A DNA stretch of 23,937 nt from an uncultured Planctomycetaceae bacterium. Lineage in GTDB: Bacteria; Planctomycetota; Planctomycetia; Planctomycetales; Planctomycetaceae. The stretch lies in the NCBI GenBank assembly GCA_903921605.1, contig CAIXQV010000624.1:1-23937 (forward strand), in the 5' to 3' direction. Positions within the stretch are counted from its first letter, which is position 1, and each line of letters opens with the position of its first letter. A program made the position numbers and the translations under genes. The notes under the pieces are model-generated. The model ran no database searches, had not been told where the DNA came from, and saw only the letters and a program-made list of their open reading frames with translations. Shown piece by piece: positions 1 to 7,238 of this stretch.

Positions 1-61
1 CGTGAAATCCCGGCTTAGCCTGAACGTTTAACTGGAATCGTGCTTCAAGGAGGAAACACGC

Positions 62-424
62 ATGAACCGTATTCACCTGCGTTTGTTCACGCCCACCGAC
101 GATGCTGTCTTGGAAACCGAAGACAGCTTACCGATTCCGGCCATCGAAAGCCCGGAAGACATTATCCCGTTTGAGCGGGCTCGCCGATCGGTGATCTTCA
201 GCGGTCGTTTCATGCCTGCCGTTGATCGAGCACGCCTGATTCACCAAAACGGAACGTGCCCAGAGTGTAGTCATCAGGACATCGAGCCGCTTGAGCTGGC
301 CGACTCCATGATCAGTCCTCGTAACCGCCTTCCCGTACCAGGCACGGCCACGATCGTTGGTTTTCACTGCAACGACTGTGGGACCGAATGGCCGGTCTAC
401 GAAATATCCTGCCGCAAAATCTGA
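62..424 (+). CDS. Small zinc-ribbon protein of unknown function
   Basis: A 120-residue protein I cannot assign to a named family. Its C-terminal half has two Cys pairs, CPEC at residues 66-69 and CNDC at 103-106, spaced as in a treble-clef or zinc-ribbon fold, so it probably binds one structural zinc. The N-terminal 45 residues are acidic and Pro-rich and look disordered. There is no signal peptide or membrane segment, so it should be cytoplasmic. The start is well supported: AAGGAGG at 47-53 lies 8 nt before the ATG, the strongest ribosome binding site in the window. It converges on the LarA-like gene, and a palindromic repeat fills the space between them. A role in nucleic-acid or protein binding is only inferred from the ribbon. 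Confidence 0.75.
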   Translation: MNRIHLRLFTPTDDAVLETEDSLPIPAIESPEDIIPFERARRSVIFSGRFMPAVDRARLIHQNGTCPECSHQDIEPLELADSMISPRNRLPVPGTATIVGFHCNDCGTEWPVYEISCRKI

Positions 425-465
425 GTGGCAGGGCGAGAATTAGCCGCTTGCGGTCCGTTGAGTGA

Positions 466-534
466 ATCGATTAACGGCAAGCCGCAGGCGTGGTTGCTTC
501 GTTCGGACTACGCCTTCAGCTCGCCGTTAAACAA
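466..534. repeat. Palindromic-ended intergenic element, copy 1
   Basis: This 69-bp element lies between two convergent genes. TTAACGGC at 471-478 pairs with GCCGTTAA at 523-530, and AGGCGT at 486-491 pairs with ACGCCT at 510-515, so the transcript could fold into a long interrupted hairpin. Both ends recur at 22557-22626: the left 25 nt match at 23 positions and the right 12 nt at 11, while the middle differs. No transposase gene is present. It may be a MITE- or REP-like element and could act as a two-way terminator here; both roles are inferences. Confidence 0.6.
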
Positions 535-543
535 GAATGCTCG

Positions 544-1758
544 CTACGCGACTTCGCACCATGCGTAGTTGGCGAAGGGAATGCACTTGCAGCCTTCAAT
601 CGTCGACACCAATCTTTGCAGCTCGGCTGAGTCTGAGACAGGAATCATTCCCAGCTCTTCGACCAGTTCTCCCGGCAATTGGCTCAGCAGATACACTCGC
701 ACACGCCGCAACGCCTGAATCAACTGAGCGAACTCAACCGAGTCAATCGTTGGTTCACGCCTAAGCGGCTTCAGGAGTTCTTCCGGATCCTGGCAGCGTC
801 GCAGCATGGTCGCAGCCGGGCCTTCAGGGATCGGCAGATCAGCAACGACGATGATACGGCCGCCTTGCTGCACGATGTTTGTTGTATTCTCCAATGCCTG
901 GCCAAGCTGCTTCCAGCCGAAGGCTCCGCCCGGGACAGAAATAACGGCCCCCTCCAGCATTTCCTCAACGCTCACGCGCCAAGTGCTTTCAACCAATTCT
1001 TTTCCTCGGGTCATCACATCTTCGGGAAGGCCTGCGAGAATCTCAGCTGGCAATCCGGCCGCGCCGGGGATGGCCTGAACCGTGAACTGAGTTCCCAACA
1101 GCCAGCCCACTTCGTCAACCATTTCACGAAACGGACGCTGCTGCTCGGGCGTCAGTTCAGGATGCCCCTGAGATTGCGAGGCCTGTTGCGTCGCGAGGTC
1201 AGAGAAGGTTGGGAAGAGAATACTCGAGGTGCCCCGAAATCCCAGCAGCCCATCGAACGCAATAATCCCGACGGTAATGATCAGATCTGCGTCGGACAGA
1301 AGACGGTTCAAGTAAACTCGATCGCCGCCGGACGTGCTGGCGATGTAGCTGATCTGACTTGAATCAGCCGGGTCATGCACATGGACCGTGATCTGCTGTT
1401 GAACATGCAGTGGGAACTGGTCTCGCAACCATTGCCAGCCATTGCCAGAATAATCCGGTGGCAACAGCAGAGTCAACAAGACACCGCCATCGGTCACCGA
1501 CTGCAACTGTTCCCAGACCGTTGAGATGATCTCGGCCGCGAACGGAGTTTCCGGATCGACAACCAGGATGACTCGATCACCGGGGACCACGCATCGCACG
1601 AGCTCCGGATATCCCAGCGGATTGAGCAAGGCTTCTCGGCAGCGATCCGATGGTAAAATGACCTGATCGGGAATCGGAACCAGAGGCTGATTGACGGAAG
1701 TCTGCAGCGACGAACAGACAGGCCCGCTGGTGAGATGGATTTCAGATGGAGTACTCAT
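544..1758 (-). CDS. LarA-like (DUF2088 family) protein, probably not a racemase
   Basis: A 404-residue cytoplasmic protein with the overall layout of the lactate racemase LarA family: an N-terminal alpha/beta domain, then a region at about 158-185 that aligns with the LarA signature PHxxAGxSGGxK...PG. In LarA, catalytic histidines and a lysine that holds the nickel-pincer cofactor lie in these motifs. Here the signature His aligns with Asp169 and the cofactor Lys with Ser179, while Gly173, Phe174, Gly176 and Pro183 are kept. The LarA motif of the THR type is also not visible near residues 93-100. I infer that the fold remains but nickel-dependent racemization does not. The gene is divergent from nadD and convergent with the zinc-ribbon gene. 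No clear ribosome binding site precedes the ATG. Family membership is fairly sure; its role is unknown. Confidence 0.7.
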   Translation of the reverse strand: MSTPSEIHLTSGPVCSSLQTSVNQPLVPIPDQVILPSDRCREALLNPLGYPELVRCVVPGDRVILVVDPETPFAAEIISTVWEQLQSVTDGGVLLTLLLPPDYSGNGWQWLRDQFPLHVQQQITVHVHDPADSSQISYIASTSGGDRVYLNRLLSDADLIITVGIIAFDGLLGFRGTSSILFPTFSDLATQQASQSQGHPELTPEQQRPFREMVDEVGWLLGTQFTVQAIPGAAGLPAEILAGLPEDVMTRGKELVESTWRVSVEEMLEGAVISVPGGAFGWKQLGQALENTTNIVQQGGRIIVVADLPIPEGPAATMLRRCQDPEELLKPLRREPTIDSVEFAQLIQALRRVRVYLLSQLPGELVEELGMIPVSDSAELQRLVSTIEGCKCIPFANYAWCEVA

Positions 1759-1991
1759 TGAGCCGTTCGAAGAAGATGGGAGTCGTTACCAGATCCGTCC
1801 TGATTGTAACTTCGACAGCGAAACACTTCCTTTCTCAGGCACGATGAATACCAGATTCGAGCAACCGGGCTAAAAATTACTGCGTTTTTGCATGTGGGCA
1901 CGCTGGGGATTGAAACAGGCCGTGAAAACGCGGAGAACACGAATCAGCGACGCAAAAACAAACGGACAGACACTTTTTCACGGCGGAAGTG

Positions 1992-2591
1992 ATGAGAATC
2001 GGAATCCTTGGTGGGACCTTTGACCCGGTGCATTACGGTCACCTGATCGCGGCGGAAACCTGTCGCGAACGGCTAAAGCTGGATCAGGTCCGATTGATTC
2101 CTGCCGCCAGTCCGCCGCACAAGCCGGGCATCAAGATTGCCGACGGTCATGCTCGCGCCGATATGTTGAGCCTTGCAGTTTCCGGCTATCCGGAGTTTGT
2201 TGTGGATCGACGCGAACTGAAACGTTCGGGCCCATCGTTTACGGTCGACACTTTGCGAGAATTGACGGCCGAGTTTCCAGGGCACGATCTGTACTTCCTG
2301 ATGGGCGCAGATTCGCTTCGGGACCTTTTGACATGGCGTGAACCAGAAGAAATTGCACGCCTTGCAACAATCGTGGCCTGCAATCGTCCGGGAGTTGCAG
2401 AAGTCACATCGTCACAGATCGTGGAATGGGTTGGGCAGGAAATTGCAGCCAGAGTGCTGTCTCTGACGATGCCCGGCACAGATCTCTCCGCCACTGAATT
2501 GCGGCAGAGAATTGCGGACCGGAGGACGTTGCGATTTCTGACCCCGCGAGCCGTCGAGGTATTTATCTCGCAGCACGGGCTGTATAAGTGA
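1992..2591 (+). CDS. nadD: Nicotinate-nucleotide adenylyltransferase
   Basis: NadD joins nicotinate mononucleotide and ATP to give nicotinate adenine dinucleotide, the penultimate step of NAD synthesis in the cytoplasm. The 199-residue length is typical. The N-terminus has the nucleotidyltransferase motif GGTFDPVHYGHL at residues 7-18, with the HxGH histidines, and the C-terminal part has LSATELRQRI, the counterpart of the ISSTxIR motif. ATG at 1992 is preferred; an in-frame GTG lies directly before it at 1989. GGAAG at 1985-1989 is too close to the ATG to be a good ribosome binding site, so the start is not certain. In many bacteria rsfS follows nadD, but here nadD is followed by a long gap with no gene. 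Confidence 0.95.
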   Translation: MRIGILGGTFDPVHYGHLIAAETCRERLKLDQVRLIPAASPPHKPGIKIADGHARADMLSLAVSGYPEFVVDRRELKRSGPSFTVDTLRELTAEFPGHDLYFLMGADSLRDLLTWREPEEIARLATIVACNRPGVAEVTSSQIVEWVGQEIAARVLSLTMPGTDLSATELRQRIADRRTLRFLTPRAVEVFISQHGLYK

Positions 2592-3276
2592 GGCACTCAT
2601 ACGGTTCGAAGTGTCGGCTTCTGCGAACAACATCCGTTCGGGAAGTCGGATTTTCCAGAGTGCGTTCTTCATTTCACGCAGAACCAATAATTGGACCAGA
2701 GTGCTCTCAGTCATGGGCCGCAAGCAAGGCCTCGTCTCGACGGAGCGAGACGGCTACTTTGAAAACTGACGGATGAACGTCGGAGGGCTACGTTAAGATG
2801 GCTACAGAACTTGAACTACCGTGTTTCTGCCGGAAGGCGCGGGCGTCGCGGTCGAGCAGGTAGACTTTGCGGATTATGTGACACTGCAAACGTTCACCAT
2901 TCAGCAACGTGCTGACTGGAGTTCTCACTGAATTGCGGCCACTCAGCCGATGAAACTGACAAGGCGTTCGGAACAATTAAGCCAACATTGTCAGAAATTC
3001 GGAGAATTCCTTTCACGAATTGCGGTCGAAAGGCATCTCTCTGGTGTTCAGACAGTGGAATCGTCGACGTCCTGGTCCCTATACTCAAATCGGGCAGCAC
3101 TACAACGTTGATTTCCTCTGAGAGAACCGGTTCGAAATCTCGTCGAAAAGGTTCGCTGAAATGTCCTGAGGTTGTTTTCCACACGGTATGAACTGAGGCC
3201 GGGTTTTCGCGGGATACCTTTATAAATCAGCCTCAATCGGTGCCGCGCACAGAATAAAGCTCTGTCGGAGTTGACA
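2592..3276. other. 685-bp gap without a convincing gene
   Basis: Between nadD and the HtrA gene there are only short open frames on both strands, Arg/Ser-rich and without a believable ribosome binding site. The stretch holds a copy of the 38-nt hairpin repeat at 2724-2761. It also has a short open frame at 2815-2931 whose translation looks protein-like (VFLPEGAGVAVEQVDFADYV) but which is only 39 codons with a stop directly before it. An AT-rich TTTATAAAT at 3219-3227 lies about 50 nt before the HtrA start and may be part of its promoter, though no matching -35 box was found. Confidence 0.5.
2724..2761 (+). repeat. 38-nt dispersed hairpin repeat, copy 1
   Basis: This stretch is identical over 38 nt to 21246-21283. 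Its core is CGTCTCG-acggag-CGAGACG at 2733-2752, a perfect 7-bp stem with a 6-nt loop. About 25 nt to the left are also similar between the two places. A third, diverged and inverted copy lies at 21112-21144. It sits in a noncoding gap, as do the other copies. Its function is unknown. Confidence 0.75.
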
Positions 3277-5349
3277 ATGAAGCATCTGCTTTTGCATGCT
3301 CGGTGTCTGGTCCTTGCGATCTGTCTTGCGACTTCAGCGAAGTACGCTGCGGCTGATGTTCCAGAGCCGTTGCAGCAGCGACAACAGCAACTCACGTCAG
3401 CCCTGTCGAAAGTTCGACTGGCGGTTGTTGGCGTTTCAGATGGAATGGGCGTCGGCAGCGGCATTGTCGTCAGTCGCGATGGAATCGTGCTGACGGCTTC
3501 ACATGTCGTCGATTCGGGCCGCAGGTCACGGCGCAGCACGGTGACGATTACTTATCCTGATGGTCGTGAGTATCGCGCGAACGTGCTGGGGAAGAATCGC
3601 GATGCTGATGCTGCAGTTTTGAAAATCAGCGACCCGGCTCCGGGCAGCGAAGGTTTTCCTTTTGCCGACATGGGGCGATTGTCAGAATCCAAAGTTGGCG
3701 ACTGGTGTTTCGCACTGGGGCATCCAGGCGGTTATCGGCCCGATCGAGAAGCACCCGTTCGAATTGGTCGAGTGCTCTCCGTTGGCAACCGAACAGTCGT
3801 TTCCGACTGCGCTATCCTGCTTGGTGACTCGGGCGGGCCACTCTTCAATATGAAGGGTCAGGTCATTGGCATTCACAGCATGATCACCAGCCTGATCACT
3901 GAGAATCGTCATGTGTCGATCGATAGCTTCCACGATGATTGGGATCGTTTGCTGGCCGGAGATCGCTGGGGACGATTGCGTTCCATGGATAACGATATCG
4001 CGTCATCCGGCTTCTTTGGAGTGAACCTGAAGTGGAAAGACTTCACCCCGGAGGTGACTCGAGTTCTGCCGAACAGCCCTGCAGAAAAAGCGGGCCTTAT
4101 GAATGGCGATGTGCTGCTGAGGATCGAAGGCGAACCGATTGCAGATCGGCTGGACCTCGGGACAACTCTGGACCTGCTAGAGGAAGAGCAACCCATTGAA
4201 GTGATGATTCGTCGTCGTAACGGGACCGAGGATACTCTGAAGCTGATTACCGGAGACGATTCTGATCCGGAAGTTCAGGACGAGGGTGGTGAAGGACCGG
4301 ACAGAATCCCTACTCTGGATGACGAAGAACGTGAACGCGAGATTCTGGAACAGCTTAGTGACGACCGCAGCATTGGGAAGTTTGAGAAGCGAGCGACTGA
4401 AGAGCTGAAACTTTACGACAGTGTTGTTGGCATCAGCGCACAGAGCGTCGTGGCGGTTCGCGATAATGGACTGCTGCTGTGCCTTGGCACCGTCATGTCA
4501 GCGGATGGCTATATCTTGACGAAGGCGTCGGAACTAGACGGAGCCATTGATCCGGAGATCATTTTTCCTGATGGTCGCCGTTTTCGCGGCAAGGAAATGG
4601 CTGCGGATTATTCGTACGACCTGATGCTGCTGAAGGTTGATGCAAAGAACTTAGTTCCTGCCGCACTTCGTACGGAAGCATTGGCGGCAGGCACAATGGC
4701 TCTCGTTCAGGACCCGAGGGGAAAAGCTCTGATCCCAACCGTGATCAGCGTTGTGGCTCATACTTCAGAAAGTGCGAAGCGAGCGTTCCTTGGGATTACG
4801 ATGCCGAATCCTTATGAGAATCCGAATGAGCCAGTGGGTAACGGAGTGCGGATCGTGGAAGTTCTGGCGGGAGGAGCTGCTGTCAGAAATGGGCTGAAGC
4901 CGAATGACAGGATTCTCTCTGTGGACGGCCATGATGTACATGACCCGGATTCACTGAAGCACCGAATCGGTGGATTCAAACCCGGCGACAAGGTGTCGAT
5001 TCGTTTCATGAGAGAAGACATGATTCGAACGATCGAGATTGTTCTGACGTCAAAGTTTACGAACGAGAATGCGCTGCTACCGCTGTACCGTGATCCAGAG
5101 TTAACGGGGCAGTTTGCCAGTACTCATGCACAGGGTTTTCCGCGAGCACTCCAGATTGACGCGGATGTCTATCCGACCAAAGTCGGAGGACCTTTACTGG
5201 ACCTAAACGGGCAGGCTATCGGGATCGTGATTGCACGAGCCGACCGGTTCCCGACGTACGCGATTCCCGCAGATGCAGTTCAGTCAGTTTTTGAACAGCT
5301 TAAAGCGGAAGCCGCTAACAAGAAGTCTGATCAGCCAGCGGCTGAATGA
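3277..5349 (+). CDS. HtrA-like protease with a second, degenerate protease domain and two PDZ domains
   Basis: A secreted or periplasmic 690-residue protein of the HtrA/Deg kind. A signal peptide occupies residues 1-26. The first trypsin-like domain (about 45-205) has the full triad: His76 in LTASHVV, Asp111 in DADAAVLKI and Ser185 in GDSGGP. A PDZ domain follows at about 245-325, then an acidic linker to 370. A second protease-like domain starts at about 378 but is inactive: His is replaced by Ser418 and the nucleophile by Val636 (TKVGGPLL), while Asp448 stays. A second PDZ domain (about 505-590) is inserted inside this pseudoprotease, before its serine loop. ATG at 3277 is chosen because CGGAG at 3266-3270 lies 6 nt upstream; an in-frame TTG lies 6 nt before it. 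It heads an operon with the next two genes. Protein quality control is inferred from the family. Confidence 0.9.
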   Translation: MKHLLLHARCLVLAICLATSAKYAAADVPEPLQQRQQQLTSALSKVRLAVVGVSDGMGVGSGIVVSRDGIVLTASHVVDSGRRSRRSTVTITYPDGREYRANVLGKNRDADAAVLKISDPAPGSEGFPFADMGRLSESKVGDWCFALGHPGGYRPDREAPVRIGRVLSVGNRTVVSDCAILLGDSGGPLFNMKGQVIGIHSMITSLITENRHVSIDSFHDDWDRLLAGDRWGRLRSMDNDIASSGFFGVNLKWKDFTPEVTRVLPNSPAEKAGLMNGDVLLRIEGEPIADRLDLGTTLDLLEEEQPIEVMIRRRNGTEDTLKLITGDDSDPEVQDEGGEGPDRIPTLDDEEREREILEQLSDDRSIGKFEKRATEELKLYDSVVGISAQSVVAVRDNGLLLCLGTVMSADGYILTKASELDGAIDPEIIFPDGRRFRGKEMAADYSYDLMLLKVDAKNLVPAALRTEALAAGTMALVQDPRGKALIPTVISVVAHTSESAKRAFLGITMPNPYENPNEPVGNGVRIVEVLAGGAAVRNGLKPNDRILSVDGHDVHDPDSLKHRIGGFKPGDKVSIRFMREDMIRTIEIVLTSKFTNENALLPLYRDPELTGQFASTHAQGFPRALQIDADVYPTKVGGPLLDLNGQAIGIVIARADRFPTYAIPADAVQSVFEQLKAEAANKKSDQPAAE

Positions 5350-5350
5350 G

Positions 5351-6160
5351 ATGTGGGATACCTCGACATTGCGACAGATTCAAAGTCCAACAGCATCAAC
5401 AGAGAAGCAGTCGGTCGTTCTGCTGGGAGCCAGCAACTTGACTCTGGGATGGAAACCGGCGATTCGTGCACTGCAGCAGGTGGTGCCCGGCGAAATTGAC
5501 CTTCGGGTTTGTCTCGGCATGGGTCGCTCTTACATCGACTGGAGCGCAGTTTTGATTCGTCGTCTGCCGGGAATCATCCAGTGTGGACTTTGGGAGAATT
5601 TGCCAACCACGGGATCTTTTGCGCCGCTGGTTCTGATCACCGATATCGGTAACGACATCGTCTATATGCGTGATCCCGAGGAGATTTTTCAGACCGTCGC
5701 GGAGTGCCTGCGACGAATTCAGGCGTGGCGGCCAGATGCGAAAATCGCAATGACGGGATTACCTCTGCCTTCAGTGGAAGCAATGGGAAAAACGCAGTTT
5801 CTATTCATGCGAACCATGCTGTTCCCTGGATGCACGATGACTTTTCAGCAGATCTGCGAACGCTCAAGAGTGCTCAATGCGTTAATGGAAAACCATGTCC
5901 AGAAACATCAGATTCCATTTATTAAACCGGAGGGAGCCTGGTATCACCTCGACCCGATTCACGTGATACCCTCGCTCAGAGAAGAAGTCTTTCGTAAGTT
6001 CTTTTCACTCTGGAGCACAGGAGACGCCCGGAACTCTGGTGTTCAAGCAGCAGCAACTCCAGCATTGCCGACAACAGCCGTACGGACTGTGGCCGGGTTC
6101 GCTCGTCGAACCTCGCAGCCTGTTTATCAGTCGCCAAAATTGGTCGTTTCGGCGTGGTAG
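5351..6160 (+). CDS. SGNH/GDSL-type hydrolase
   Basis: A 269-residue protein with all four SGNH-hydrolase blocks: Ser28 in LLGASNL (GAS instead of the classic GDS), Gly57 in LGMGRS, Asn101 in IGNDI, and Asp201/His204 in LDPIHV. It should be a serine esterase or acyl hydrolase; the substrate cannot be read from sequence. No signal peptide is visible. The ATG at 5351 is one base after the stop of the HtrA gene, so translation is likely coupled, and I chose it over an in-frame start at 5231 inside that gene. The last 45 residues are Ala/Thr/Pro-rich and look disordered. The next gene's frame opens directly at its stop. Family assignment is good; partnership with the protease is inferred from spacing only. 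Confidence 0.8.
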   Translation: MWDTSTLRQIQSPTASTEKQSVVLLGASNLTLGWKPAIRALQQVVPGEIDLRVCLGMGRSYIDWSAVLIRRLPGIIQCGLWENLPTTGSFAPLVLITDIGNDIVYMRDPEEIFQTVAECLRRIQAWRPDAKIAMTGLPLPSVEAMGKTQFLFMRTMLFPGCTMTFQQICERSRVLNALMENHVQKHQIPFIKPEGAWYHLDPIHVIPSLREEVFRKFFSLWSTGDARNSGVQAAATPALPTTAVRTVAGFARRTSQPVYQSPKLVVSAW

Positions 6161-6229
6161 ATGTTGAACGACAAACTGGGCGCGGCGTCTTTATTTTACT
6201 CCAGCGGCAGGGATCAGGAATTCGCGAAG

Positions 6230-6709
6230 ATGGCGATTGATGTCAGAAACGTGCGCGGACGCAGAGATGTTGCTATCGAAACTTATGATGACATCCTGCG
6301 TGATGCAGAACAGTTGATGCGGGGAGGAAAAATTCGATCGCTGGGGAACTGGACGGCCGGGCAGAATTTTGAACATCTCGCCAAAGCCATGGACGCCTCC
6401 ATTGACGGCGTTGCCTACACGATGCCTCTGTGGATGAGAGCGATTGCGAAACTCTTCAAGAGCTGGTTTCTGAACCGTCCGTTCAAGCCGGGGTTTCAAT
6501 TACCTCCGCAACTGGAAAACGATTTCGGCCCGAGTCCCTGCATCTCTGACGAGGAAGGATTTCGACTCCTGAAGGAATCCGTTGTCCGAATCAAGTCCAC
6601 AGATCAGAGAGCCCCCAGTCCGGCCTTTGGTCAGATGCCCGAATCCGACTGGATTAAACTCCATTGTCGGCATGCAGCCTTGCATCTGAGCTTTCTGGTG
6701 AACGAGTGA
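6230..6709 (+). CDS. DUF1569 (DinB-like fold) protein
   Basis: A 159-residue cytoplasmic protein of the DUF1569 family, which belongs to the DinB/YfiT-like metal-binding four-helix superfamily. Visible family marks are RRDVAIETYDDILRDAEQL near the start, NWTAGQNFEHLAKAMDASI around residue 49, and RHAALHLSFLV at the C-terminus. The histidines in EHLA and HAALH are the expected divalent-metal ligands. The frame is open from ATG 6161, which touches the stop of the SGNH gene, but those 23 extra residues do not resemble the family. ATG 6230, with AGGA 10 nt upstream, fits family N-termini better. The biochemical role of the family is not known to me; related folds include thiol transferases. It is probably the last gene of this operon. 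Confidence 0.8.
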   Translation: MAIDVRNVRGRRDVAIETYDDILRDAEQLMRGGKIRSLGNWTAGQNFEHLAKAMDASIDGVAYTMPLWMRAIAKLFKSWFLNRPFKPGFQLPPQLENDFGPSPCISDEEGFRLLKESVVRIKSTDQRAPSPAFGQMPESDWIKLHCRHAALHLSFLVNE

Positions 6710-7238
6710 TCGAACAGGATGGGGTCGATAGTTTCTCGCAGGATCGTGCCTTTTGAATGCCCGATCCGGTACCGTGTTGGCTGGCTACGTCCTGAAAAAG
6801 GCGTCTGGTTTTAAAAGAGGTGTCTCCTTTGAAAGAAGTATCTGGAACTCTCCGACGGCACCTGATCGCCAATTTCCTGTGACCTCTCCAATGCTCCAGA
6901 CACCTTTTCAGACGGGCTCGAGGGTTTTCCTATTTTGCTTGCATCAGCTGCATCCACGGATCAGCAAAGATTCGGTAGCCCGCCCGGACAACCACCTGAA
7001 GGTTTAGGGCAAAAGGGCGAAATGCACAGCCTAATCAATAAGACTTTAGTGTCCTGATTCTGCGCAATACTGTGAAGGAGCGTAAATCATCGATAAACAA
7101 CCTTGAAGTTGTCCCCTACGAGGGATTGAGGGATTCAGCAAGTTTCGTTAGATATCGCAGTTGTTTGCGTCGTGGAAGTTTGAACAGTTTTCAGCACACG
7201 CGGCCGTCGCAGGTTGGCCCGGTGTTTTGGAGTCGTCC
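6710..7238. other. 529-bp gap upstream of the export cluster, with an imperfect inverted repeat
   Basis: No believable gene was found on either strand. One open frame on the plus strand (6753-7007) begins with TTG, has no ribosome binding site and shows no known domain. The notable structure is an imperfect inverted repeat: 6788-6808 matches the reverse complement of 6896-6914 at nearly every position apart from two single-base indels. A further GGTGTCT-like word lies between the arms. The last 200 bp before 7239 presumably hold the promoter of the HlyD-type gene, but I see no clear -35/-10 pair. Confidence 0.5.
6788..6914. repeat. Imperfect inverted repeat with about 20-bp arms
   Basis: The left arm 6788-6808 (CGTCCTGAAAAAGGCGTCTG at its start) and the right arm 6896-6914 (CCAGACACCTTTTCAGACG) are near reverse complements, with 87 nt between them. 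The GGTGTCTGG/CCAGACACC words resemble short palindromic repeats seen in many bacterial genomes, but I could not confirm other full copies in this window. Confidence 0.45.

Noticed and set aside
2815..2931. Protein-like 39-codon frame on the plus strand, a possible gene remnant.
   Set aside because: Too short, a stop lies directly upstream, there is no ribosome binding site and no family was recognized.
3194..3235. TGAGGC...GCCTCA inverted repeat around TATAAA before the HtrA gene, a possible operator.
   Set aside because: Arms are only 6 bp and 30 nt apart, which is expected by chance, and no -35 box fits.
3048..3539. 163-codon frame on the minus strand overlapping the HtrA start.
   Set aside because: It is antisense to a clear gene with a signal peptide and catalytic motifs, and its sequence is Arg/Ser/Thr-rich without domains.
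6753..7007. 84-codon plus-strand frame that might be a substrate peptide for the export cluster.
   Set aside because: It starts with TTG, has no ribosome binding site and overlaps an inverted repeat; no leader or core pattern is visible.
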